From Cyclaneusma minus (taxonomy: Eukaryota > Ascomycota > Leotiomycetes > Marthamycetales > Marthamycetaceae): 64,000 bases of DNA. The stretch covers positions 1 to 64,000 of the forward strand of contig JAKZHN010000047.1 of the NCBI GenBank assembly GCA_037179335.1, in the 5' to 3' direction. A program made the position numbers and the translations under genes. Shown here one piece after another: positions 33,977 to 43,972 of the stretch. Each line of letters opens with the position of its first letter. Positions within the stretch are counted from its first letter, which is position 1. The notes under the pieces are model-generated. The model was not told the origin of the DNA and ran no database searches. It saw only the letters and a list, made by a program, of their open reading frames with translations.

Positions 33977-35620
33977 TCACAATCCAACCATACCATCAAG
34001 ATCAACCGGCGCACCCCTCAACTCATACCCCTCCCTCTTCGCAACATCCCACTGCTCCTTCACCACCTTCAACCTCCCCTCACCCCTCGGCACAAATCTC
34101 GCCGCAAAAGGCTTAGGCAAAGTCGGTCCACCATCAGTAAAAGCATCATCACTAAGATCCATCTTCGCCTCCACTCCATTCACAAGAGGCGGTCGAATCT
34201 CAAAGGCCCACAAGATGCTAGCAAGCGCAATGTTGAGCGAGTTTTCGGCCAGACGTGCTCCGGGACATGTTCTTCGCCCTGTGCTGAAGGCGAAGTGGTC
34301 GCGCTTGTAGGGGTCGCCCATGGTCATGTATTCGGAGCTGTAGAGAGGATGGTTGAGATAGCGTTCGGGTTTGAATTCGTAGGGATCTTCGAAACGTGAG
34401 GGATCGTAGTGCAGGAAAGCTGTGTTGGCGACCAGGACCGTGCCTTTGGGTATCACGTAGTCCTTGTACATGATGTCTTCGTCGGCGTAGTGGCGGATGC
34501 CGGGAGCGAAAAAGGGGTTGATCCGAAGTATCTCTTTGACACAGGCGCGAATGTAGGGCAGATTTGGCATGTCCTCAAAGTTGGGCAGGCGATTCTGTCC
34601 AACAACACGCATGAGCTCTTCCTGGGCTACATCTTGCACTCGTCCATTCTCAGCAAGGTAAAGAACCAAGCCATTCAGTGTCGCTGACGTGGACTCAAAA
34701 CCTGCCTCGACGAATCCACCAGCTACCCAAGCCAAATCCTCGTCTGTCAGACCCTGAGAATACCAGTAATCTCTCTTCTCATAGATCTCGCGTGCGAAAG
34801 AATGTGAAGCTTTGCCCGCTGCGATTTGCTTCTCGAATCGATGCCAGAGATCCATCTTGACGCCGAAAACGACCTTCTTGGCTTCTTGCGCTCTTTTCAG
34901 ACCGGGCTGAAGCCATTTGGGGAGCTTAGCCAAAGGTGGGATCTCGTCGACGAGAAAAGCGCCGGGTCTCGAGGTTGCTCTGAGGATTCCCTGACTTTTG
35001 ATTGCATTTTGTACGTCGGGATGATTTGGGACATTGACGCGGGTGCCAAAGGTGTTTGTCAAGACGATGCTGAAAACGAAACGACGCATGTGCTGATAGA
35101 ACATGCGCTGATCTTTGTTGTCGGTGGCTAAGTCGAAAAGCAGCTGCTTCGTCTCAAACTCCTGACTTGGCATGAAAGTGGCCACCATGGGTACAGTCGA
35201 CATTCCACGCATCATCGCTCGAAACGTGCGCCATTGAGGTCCATAGCGCATGGTGAGCATTCTCAGACCACCCGTGACGATGTCGTGACCCATCGGTGAC
35301 GGCGCCTTGGAAGACGTAGTAATGGATTGCTTCTCGAGGATCTGCTTCACGGCTTCTGGGCTGTTGATCACTACCCAGTTGTACCAGCCGACGCGAAGTT
35401 TGAAGAGTTCGCCATATTCGTTTCCCCACTTTCGAAAGAGAGCAGGTGCTTTTGGTGGGAGTTGGTAGCCGAGGCCGATTATTGGATATCCTTGAGGACA
35501 TGGTATGGAGTCGAGTCTGCGGTCGCGACGTAGCCATGATAGAGCGATTGCTGTGACAATGAAAGCCACTGAAAGGCTTATGGCTCTGTGGCTTTGATAC
35601 AAAGAGATGATTTCATCCAT
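33977..35620 (-). CDS. Cytochrome P450 monooxygenase, single exon
   Basis: 547 aa with no introns. The N-terminal anchor is AISLSVAFIVTAIALSWL, followed by the proline-rich hinge region IPCPQGYPIIG. The I-helix reads AGGFVEAGFESTSATL, an AGxxST-type oxygen-binding groove; the K-helix is ACVKEILRINP with ExxR; PERYLNHP is the PERF-like motif; and the heme loop FSTGRRTCPGARLAE carries the ligand cysteine near residue 450. All catalytic landmarks are intact. Overall it resembles fungal OrdA-type P450s of polyketide pathways. Located between the regulator and the O-methyltransferase, it is a likely oxygenase of the PKS product; the site of oxidation cannot be read from sequence. Confidence 0.9.
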   Translation of the reverse strand: MDEIISLYQSHRAISLSVAFIVTAIALSWLRRDRRLDSIPCPQGYPIIGLGYQLPPKAPALFRKWGNEYGELFKLRVGWYNWVVINSPEAVKQILEKQSITTSSKAPSPMGHDIVTGGLRMLTMRYGPQWRTFRAMMRGMSTVPMVATFMPSQEFETKQLLFDLATDNKDQRMFYQHMRRFVFSIVLTNTFGTRVNVPNHPDVQNAIKSQGILRATSRPGAFLVDEIPPLAKLPKWLQPGLKRAQEAKKVVFGVKMDLWHRFEKQIAAGKASHSFAREIYEKRDYWYSQGLTDEDLAWVAGGFVEAGFESTSATLNGLVLYLAENGRVQDVAQEELMRVVGQNRLPNFEDMPNLPYIRACVKEILRINPFFAPGIRHYADEDIMYKDYVIPKGTVLVANTAFLHYDPSRFEDPYEFKPERYLNHPLYSSEYMTMGDPYKRDHFAFSTGRRTCPGARLAENSLNIALASILWAFEIRPPLVNGVEAKMDLSDDAFTDGGPTLPKPFAARFVPRGEGRLKVVKEQWDVAKREGYELRGAPVDLDGMVGL

Positions 35621-36483
35621 CTTTGTGGGAGATGTTGTTGACGTGCGGGGAAGTTTGATAGTGAAGTCTGATCTGCGTGAAACCTAAGTTGTCTCATGCA
35701 TGTTCAATCTTCTGTGTCGCATTAAGTATGTTGACTGTGCCCCTCTCAGTGAGGACAAAATCCGCAATGACGTTGAATTGTACATACCAAAGAGTGAGGA
35801 AAGTTCGGATGCAGTTCATGTCAACGTGGTGGCTGTTTCGTATTCAGCCCCTCCACGCCCCACTGTAGCGGCTAGTTCTCGTGTCTTCCCCTCGATGCCA
35901 ATGAATGCAAGCTCCGAACCGCGCGCTACGATCCCTTTGCGGGATATCGGGTCCCGAGTTATACCCTAGGTACAAGAATCTCGAGTATTGGTATTCGCGT
36001 TGGTAAACACGAGAAATCAAATAGGGCGTAGCTTGTTTCTAGCTCAGCCATGAAAACCACTTACACGAAGACGATATACATCACAACAGACTAGCATTAA
36101 CATGTAAAATGTTGACCGCTGTACTTGAAGGGTGCAGGTGAAGATATCCGGTAGCGGGCTTAAGTCGTGTAACTCCGGGCGGCGGGAAGACTGTAAATAT
36201 CTCGGCGGTGGCCGAGGAGCTTCCCAACAATCTCCAGAGAATTTTGTAACGTAGTGAATAGGTTTTAAGAATGCAACCCGACGGATGACCGGTGGTATGA
36301 CACTCGTGAACCTGCGGCATTAAACTGCTTGACGCAATACTGGGACGGGTTCAGCGGCGATGAGAAGGTGGACAAAAGGCGATTTCCGAACTCCTTGGGA
36401 TCGGGTGAAGTAAGTAAGCTTCGCCAGTTGTTCATCCCTTCGAAATATGGGAATAGGTTCTCGAAAGGAACATCTTGATGAGT

Positions 36484-37354
36484 TGTTCCGTGCCGTTGGC
36501 CAACACTACCGTTGATCAACGGTAGCTGCAATTCGCCAATCTCAAATTGTTAGTCAACGGCATGTGCTATTGATTAATGGGAATAGACCATAGAAGTTTT
36601 AGACATTAAATTACATGAAATTGATTGCTCAGTAAGCCCTTGAGGTAATTAATGTGGTGATTTTATCCCTTGCTAAAACCCCGCCCCCTAGCTTGGGCCT
36701 GGGGTCCGCCTTGCCCCCCCACCCCGCCTTTTTCTGGCTTTGCAGCAGTTTGGAAGAATTTTAAATATATAAATTGCAAATATATATAGCCGTAGTAAAA
36801 TTGTAATTGAAAATGCAAATTATTAGCAGCGCAGCCGCAGCGTAAGGAAGCGAGTGGAACGAGCTGAGTAGCGGAGGCAAGCTGCTAGTTATAATCTCGT
36901 CCGTGAGGGGGGGGGGGGAGGCGGCCGGGTGGTTTAAGCGGGCAGAGGGATCAAAATCAAATTTTTTTAGCGCGAAAAAAATAAATCAAAAAAAAAGGAA
37001 GTAACATCACCGCGCTAGCGCCAGCTCCGGGGTTCAAATCCCCGCTCCGCCCTTTTTGCAGCCAGTTTTTTGCAGTTTTTGCGCTGCGAATTCTTTAATC
37101 GAAGCTTGCGCTCGATTAACCCATTTTATTGATTTTAATAAAGCGCTGTAATTAGTAATTATTGAAATTAAATTATCTAGTAAATTTGGAATTGGAAAAG
37201 CATTAATGCCTAAGCCTGAATTGGAATACAATGGGCCACTAATTACCTATTTTGTAACATTGACAACTGGCATGTGCCAGTCGTCAACGTTATTCACTTG
37301 ACCAATGGAACGTGCCGTTGATCAATTCTCTCCGTTGATGAACGGCACGGAACA
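36484..37354. mobile_element. Non-autonomous DNA transposon (MITE-like) with 14-bp TIRs
   Basis: TGTTCCGTGCCGTT at 36484-36497 is repeated as its exact reverse complement at 37341-37354. With a one-base gap, a further shared TTGATCAACGG extends each terminal inverted repeat to about 40 bp. GAGT directly flanks both ends (36480-36483 and 37355-37358), as expected for a 4-bp target duplication. The interior is AT-rich with a G-run and has no transposase frame, so any movement must rely on an enzyme elsewhere. Superfamily is unassigned. It sits between the P450 and O-methyltransferase genes. Confidence 0.75.
36914..37057 (+). repeat. tRNA-Leu(CAA)-like Pol III module inside the transposon-like element
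   Basis: GGCCGGGTGGTTTAAGCGG (36923-36941) resembles the A-box/D-arm of tRNA-Leu or tRNA-Ser. GAGGGATCAAAA after it could be an anticodon stem-loop with CAA. A perfect T-arm, CGGGG TTCAAAT CCCCG (37028-37044), follows, then CTCCGCC and a TTTTT terminator (37053-37057). The acceptor stem pairs only at about five of seven positions and the middle is A/T-runs, so it is a relic or a tRNA-derived promoter, not a working tRNA. Confidence 0.5.
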
Positions 37355-38367
37355 GAGTTCGTTTCTTAGGATCATTCATTGTGCCGTGGCTACACGACAG
37401 CAAACGAGGCAGCCAGGCACTGAAAATGCATCGATATAGTGGCTGCACGGAATTTAAACTTCCGCTAGATCTCGTTGAATTTGAGATCTTGCCAGCCCGG
37501 AAGATTTCCCACATGTGACATCTGTCGACACCTGTGCTGATCTGTTTAGGATGATAGGAACAGTTCAAAGGTCCGTTCTTATTGGCTGTCGGCCATTCGG
37601 CTTTCGAGCTAGCGCGAGGGTCTGTGCTCATTGCAGGTTACACAAACTAACGGGCCGGGCCGCCGGAGTTAAAACCCCGCTAAGTCCGCATTTCCACCTA
37701 GCCGCCGACAAGTAGTGAACTTGTACCTGATGCTAGCATTTTCGACAGAGCGAAGTTTGAACATCATGTTATTGTTATATCGTGGGGATACTAGAGGGCA
37801 TGGACTATAAGTCACGTGGATCTAAGCACGTGATGGGGCCGAAGTTCTTAGCCGAAGATTTGCATTTTGCTTTGAGGGCCTTCGGCGCCTCGCGTGCCAT
37901 TGAGCGGACCTAAAAATATAACGGTCCTGTATGCTTGTATTGGGCTGGCGCTCTATTTCTAATTTGGCTTGTATTGGGCTGGCGCCCTATTCTAGCTTTG
38001 CAAAGCTTTGATTTCTAGCTTACGCTCAATGGCATTCAAGATTAGCGTCTTTGTTTTCAGTTTTCCGCCTGCTTGTGGTGCCCCTTTCCTTTTTTACCCA
38101 CGTACACAAACAGGTCCAGCTTCCCGCCAGGTCCCTCTGCGTTCATTTACAAGGATTACTCCTTCGAAAGCACACATGTTACTTGGTTGTAGAAGCCCCC
38201 ACCTTCTCGCCACTTCAGAATTTCGCAGTTCTCAAGTCTCAAAGATTTGCACGTTCTTGGAGCATGGTCTTGGCAAGAACATGAATTTGTAAGTAAAAGA
38301 TAACTGACAACATAACGATCATGAAAATCTAGCGCTATACACCGCACCGGGCCACACACCCGCCCAG

Positions 38368-39876
38368 TCAAACCGCAACACCAATCGAATTCTCAGCGTC
38401 CTCGGCATCCTCAGAATCCAAAGCTACCTCCAACACCGACATCTCACTCCCAAACGGCTGCACAACATTCACCAACCTCAGCCTCTCATCCGCATTCGCA
38501 AACAGCGCCTTCCAATCCTCCAAATCCCTCTCATGAGCATTCAGACTCTGCATCATCGTCAAGTCCCTGACCCTCACAATCCGCTCCACAGAAACCGGCA
38601 CGTCTCCCGACCTCGGCAGCACCGTATCCATAATCAGCAGTCGTGCTCCCGGCTTCGTCAAGACAGGCACGACATTTTTGAGAATCTGGATCGAGGTCTT
38701 GTCGTTCCAGTCGTGGAGGATCATGCGGAAGAGATAGACGTCGGCGCCATGGACTGGCTGGGGTTGGAAGAAGTCGTGGGCTTGGAAGGTGATGCGGGAG
38801 GTGATTTCGGTGGGCTCGGAGGAGAATGCTGCTGCTTGGCCGCTTTCGATGTTGGCGGGGAGGTCTTGGACTACGAAGTTGAGGTGGGGGAATGCTTCGG
38901 CTAGGGTTATGGCGACGCTGCCTGTTGATCCGCCGATCTTTTGGAGATGTTAGCTGGGACTTCTGGATCCTGGGGAACTAAGGAATCAAAGCGGTTTTTG
39001 AGGGGTGTCTGAAAAAAAAACAGAGAAGACCAGCACTTACATCAACGACAAGACCACCCTCAGGAACACTTCCCCACGCATACCCTCCCACCAAATGTTT
39101 CGAGTCAAGACTAGTGCTACTCCTCACCGCCCGCATATACCCCGCAAACTCAGCCATCCTATTCCCATACACCTTAATATGCTCAAAAAATGGCATATCA
39201 GTATCGAACGCAACATTATACGCCGTCTCATTCTTCTCCACCGTCCCAGCACCCCAGCGTTTATGCGCCGCCGCCATTTGCGGAGCCATCTTTGTCGTCA
39301 CGTTGGCGCAGAGATAGCTGGCATAGTTGTGTACGTTTTCGTCTCTGGCAAATAGTGCGGAAGTTGCGGAGTGAACGACGTGTTTGTCGTCTGGGTGTTC
39401 GCGGAAGAGCCAGCTAGTCATGGATGTGCGTAGGATGCTCTTGAGGCGTTTTTCGGGCACGCCGGCTGCGATGGCGAGGTCTGCATAGCTGATGGGCTGT
39501 TCCAAAGGCACCAGACGAAAAATTTTGAACTCGCACAGCCAGGCTACGCAAGAAGCGTATTGGAACTACCGAGTGTTAGTCGCTAGCTTTGAAGGGAACT
39601 GTAGGAGGTATCACTTACCCCGACTGCAAGGTTGGGGATGAACTCCGACGGTCCGAGAGCGAGATGGCTTAGCTCGAGAGATGCAGAGACGAGATGCTGC
39701 TGCGCTTGACGGATGTGTTGAGGTGCATCCGCAGGGACGCTGGTACCGGGTCCTCGGGCCTCGGAGGAGGGTTGGGGGAGTGAGTTGGAGCTCAGGTACT
39801 GGCTCACGATGCTGGCATTTTTGGTAATCTTCCAGCTAAGTTCCTCAAGAGGGAATGATGATACAAGGTTTGACAT
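38368..39876 (-). CDS. SAM-dependent O-methyltransferase, class-II type
   Basis: Three exons (39619-39876, 39041-39565, 38368-38937) give 450 aa. The N-terminal half is the helical dimerisation region, with a winged-helix segment around ISYADLAIAAGVPEKRLKSI. The SAM site IGGSTGSVAITLAEAFP begins right at the second splice and is followed by FVVQDLPANI. HDFFQPQPVHGADVYLFRMI leads into ILHDWND, whose His is the expected catalytic base. The length and order match fungal aflatoxin-type/sterigmatocystin-type O-methyltransferases. It should methylate a phenolic hydroxyl of the aromatic polyketide. A truncated first exon is unlikely because all junctions keep frame. Confidence 0.88.
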
Positions 39877-41912
39877 ATTGGGTGGGCTATAGAGAGTTGT
39901 TGTCTTTCGCTTTTAGTCTTTCACTTTCGGTCTTTCACTGTCGTTTTCTCTTCACCGGATGGCCGGCTTGCTTTCCTTTATCTTGACCTTTAACCCCTGG
40001 ATCTCTGCGCCGCAGCCACTAGCTGAGGATATTTGTTAAGGCTTCGTGTCTACTACGAAATACTCAAGTCGTCTACGAATCCGTCAAGACAGATCCTTCT
40101 CCAAAATCGGGAACCGATGCTCGAAGCAATTGAGTAGAATACAACAAGCGCCGGGGAGTTTCATGTCAACTGGACGCAATTAAAAAGGCCGCGAGATCCC
40201 TTGATCATCGGACTGTTCTTATTTGCGACTCTTCCCTCTGTTACACCTTGAACGTATGGTAAGCCTGCGATTTCACGTACTTTGATTCTTCCCGGTCATA
40301 TTTGAGCTTACAGTTTAGCTAGGGAAACCTAGGTAGATACGATAAAAATTGACGTGAGGTTGTTTCATATTCACCTTGAGCCGCATGGTACTTGTCACGT
40401 TTGCTCGACATGCATTTCAACTGTTTAGCATTGCGTCTTCCATATACCGCGTCTGGTATCTGCACAATCCCGCTATGTACTTCGGCCCGACCTTGGACTT
40501 CAGAAAGCACAGGGAATCCTGCCCTTTGGGAAACAACCTCACGGGGAGTGAGACAACGGGACGGAAAGAAACAGTCAGAGACGCGGCTCGAACAGAGGAA
40601 GCAAGATGAAGGTCTGCTAATTACAAACAAGGAAGTTCTAGCATAATCTTACAACTAGCATACCAAGATGAGCTTATTGTTTTCAAAGTAGATTTCGAGG
40701 TGTTCGAGTTACTGTCTACCAAAAACATGGCTTTGAGAAGACACAAGACGACGAAACGGGAAAGACTCATTGAAGGTGAGAATAGCTTCATCTGGAGAAC
40801 AAACAAAGGGGATGATTGAGCAGGCAGGAGAGAGAAGGGATATCAGAAGCGATATCCATTCTAGGGAGAGCTAGTTGCCCCATTGTTACTAGGATAGCTA
40901 GCTAGGGACAAAGGTCTAAGCTACAAAGGGCTTAGCCTCAAAGAGATCTAGACAAGGAACTAGCGGTGCTCTGCACAGCTCAACAATGATCTCGTTGAAA
41001 TTCTATGGGTGGTAAGTCCTACAGATATTAAAAGCCGGCAGTTAGGGCCTCGGGGGCGGTCAGGGGCGGTCAGGGGCGACCAGAGAGAGCAAGAGGCGAT
41101 TCGTTGAAGCAGCGAATCACTCACAAGTAAATGTGCTTGGTCGATGCCGAAGAGTGTTAGCATTGCGTGAGAGGGTGGGGTAGCACGGCTCGGAATTTAC
41201 ATGGCTCGGACTTTAAGTGCTCCTGTCCTGTCAGATCGCTTGCTTGCACTCAGCCCTGCAGATTTTCGGAAGGCGAAAAGCAATGACGATTGGTGGACTG
41301 TGGGGAAGACGCTGTCCACGATATGTCGCACATGTAGCCCTGCCACTGCAGATCACCCGCATATGCGTGTGCGCAATAGAGTGGGGACGGTTGATCCTGC
41401 TCTTCAGCTCGGGGTCCGTTCACCTTGACACCATTGGGGGCTGAAGAGACGTTTGTCCTCGTTTTCTTTGCAGGATCAAACATGGATACTTTATCTGTTT
41501 AATATCCCCTCACGGCAATAATGCTCCCAATTGGGCTGCATATGAGCTGCTTCCGTAAACACTAATGCCGAGGGCCGAAAAGGAGATAGGGGGCTTAAAG
41601 CCGAAAGCCGTCACGCGATAAGTCCGGTGGAAAGTACCAACCCAGCGAAGCAAGTGCAAGTGCTTGACAACGAAGGTGCTGTCGATGAATAGTCTTGCTA
41701 CCAATCTGCTGATTCTCGTCACTTTGTCCCCCTTGCTCTACGTCACCACCTTCAATCTTTGAATCGCCCTCAGATGTCGATATAAGAATTCGCCAAGAAC
41801 CCAACTTCTCCCTGTCTTTTTCTAAGTCAAAGTTCATCATTGCTCCTACAACTACTACATCAACCTCTCCAATTCCTTGCAACAGAAGATCACTTCTTCT
41901 ACACAAACAAAC
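39877..41912. other. Intergenic, nothing recognised
   Basis: About 2 kb between divergent genes. Short GGGGCGGTCA direct repeats occur near 41051-41080. Two TCGN4CGA sites (near 40061 and 41141) are one base short of the AflR half-site spacing. No gene was seen. Confidence 0.5.
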
Positions 41913-42975
41913 ATGGCTCCCAAGTACGCCAAGGATCAGCCCGAGGGCTTCACCAACAAGATTGAGAAAGTCGCCATCGTTGGTGTAAGTGCAGTTCACC
42001 CCGAAGTGAAGAAGACCATTGCTGACTTCATGACAGGCCAGTGGAACCATCGGAAAGTGGATGGTGCAGGAACTGCTCAAGACCGGCAAACACAGCATCA
42101 CAGCCATCACCCGCAAAGACAGCACCAACAAGGTACTCGAAGGTGTCAAGGTCGCCAAAGTCGACTACGACGATGAGTCGCTAGTTGAGGCCCTCCGAGG
42201 ACAGCAATTCTTCATCATCACCATGTCCATCGCCGCACCCCGCGACACAGTCAGCAAGTTGATTGCTGCAGCTGCCAAGGCCGGTGTTCCCTATGTCCTA
42301 CCCAACTGGACGCAGCACGATTACACTGCCGATTCACTCAGCGCCGACAGCTTCTTGAAGCCCGCTAGCGATATGGCCATTTCCATGATCAAGGAACTCG
42401 GCGTCAGCTCTTATTTCTTTCTCGTGTGCAACTTCTGGTACGAGCACAGTCTTGCTGCTGGACCCGATGATTTCGGCTTCGACATCAAGAAACGCGAATT
42501 TATCGTGTTTGATGACGGGAAGCAAAAGATCAATGTCAGCACTTGGCCTCAGTGTGGCAAGGCTATTGCGAGCGTTTTGAGCCTGCCGGAACTTCCTCAG
42601 GATGAGAACGACAAGTCGACGACGCTGACCGACTTTGCTAATGGAGCCGCATACATCTCCAGCTTCCGTCTCAGCCAGTATGACATGTTTGAGAGCATCA
42701 AGCGTGTCACAAAGACTACTGATGCTGACTGGAAAATTACCCACGAGTCAGCTGAGCAGCGCTGGAAGGATGCTCAGGGCCAGGTCATGCAGGGCAATTT
42801 GGGTGCTTTCACCAAGATGATTTACAGCCGCATGTTCTTCAACACTGGTGAGGGCGACTACGAGTCGAAGCGAGGCCTTGACAATGCCAAGCTGGGCTTG
42901 CCTGAGGAGGACTTGGATACTTGCACCAAGAATGCCATTGAGATGGCCGAGAAGGGGTACCGATACGGGTTCTGA
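41913..42975 (+). CDS. NmrA-like / isoflavone-reductase-like NAD(P)-binding oxidoreductase
   Basis: Two exons (41913-41984 and 42037-42975) give 336 aa. The dinucleotide motif spans the splice: KVAIVG then ASGTIGKWMVQELL, forming GASGTIG. The conserved FIITMSIAAP and AGVPYVLPNWTQHDY follow, and the C-terminal part is family-typical. Members act as NADPH-dependent reductases of aromatic substrates or as redox sensors, usually in the cytosol. It is in the metabolic locus, between the methyltransferase and the PKS, which fits a reductase of a quinone or ketone intermediate; this is inference from position. Confidence 0.87.
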
Positions 42976-43731
42976 TTGAGTTTTTCATGTGACCTGGCTG
43001 CCATCTGCAACTGGCGAGGTCTCGGAAGGTGCGGATGAAGTTACTGCGGACTGCGGAGTCACTCCTTTCGACGAATGATAAGTGATCTAGGCGGCTAGAG
43101 ACCACTTCACTTGACTAGTTCCTAAGAAACAATTCACAAAAGCGTTGAATCAGCCACCAATATCTCTACTTCTCATGTGATGGCCACTTCAATATCTTCA
43201 GCTCTGAAGCAGCAAGCTGGCACGTAGTTGCAAGTCCAGCCAGCTGCAGCAGCCCAGTACAATTTCTCGGAACTTTTGAGTTCAGATTCTAATGTCTCAG
43301 ACAGGAGGATGACACACTGGTGTCTAGGTCTTCAACACGTCTTTCAATTCAGTTGCGTGAAGTGAGCTCTTTCCGAGGTCATCAGACTTGCAAGCTGAAT
43401 TCTTGCAACGAGCCGCAGATCCGTGACCAATGTTACTTCACGGCATATGGGGGGTGGGATTTTAAAAGTGTGACGTTGCTTAAACATCTGCCGCAGAACA
43501 CCCTTGTGAAGATAAGTCCCGGAGCATTCACGGGAGAGTGGAGATGCTTTGGGGGTAGTAGACGTGGCCTGAGAGCGGCGGATATGTTGTGGTGAGACAA
43601 ATGGAGGAAAGGAGGTGGGTTCGTGTTGGCGTCGCCCGTCGTCGAAGATATTTATCGAAAAAACTTGAAGTTGAACAAAAGCGCTGGCCCTGTCTCCTGA
43701 TCATACCGCTACTTGCTAACCTCACGACGTA

Positions 43732-43972
43732 GTCCTACCTCCTAACCCTACTTCCTAAATCTACCTCCTAAATCTACCTCCTAATTCTACCTCCTAACCA
43801 TACCCCCTAACCACGGCTAACCCCTGACCCTAACCAACAAATACCCCCTGACCCTAACCAACAAATACCCTCCGCATCCTCAAACAACAGCCCTAACCCA
43901 CTAACCCGTGAAGCAGCGGCCTTTTTTTCCTATCCCCCCGACCCAACCAAACCCTACTAACCTAACCCGCGA
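43732..43972. repeat. Interstitial telomere-like degenerate repeats
   Basis: CCTAAC-, CCTAAA- and CCCTGA-type units run through this stretch. They include CTACCTCCTAAAT in about four tandem 13-bp copies (43733-43795), then a 24-bp tandem duplication built of CCCCTGACCCTAACCAACAAATA (from about 43821), then scattered CCCTAACC. The mixture of CCCTAA and CCCTGA units mirrors the terminal array at 1-246. Confidence 0.65.

Larger units (their letters stand above)
35621..38367. other. Intergenic with a transposon-like element
   Basis: 2.7 kb without a supported gene. It contains the 871-bp inverted-repeat element (36484-37354), two CACGTG boxes (near 37814 and 37828), and a direct repeat of about 24 bp built on CTTGTATTGGGCTGGCGC (copies near 37932 and 37966). 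Confidence 0.6.

Noticed and set aside
40061..40070. TCGTCTACGA as an AflR binding site
   Set aside because: The spacing is four bases, not the five of TCGN5CGA, and no second copy lies nearby.
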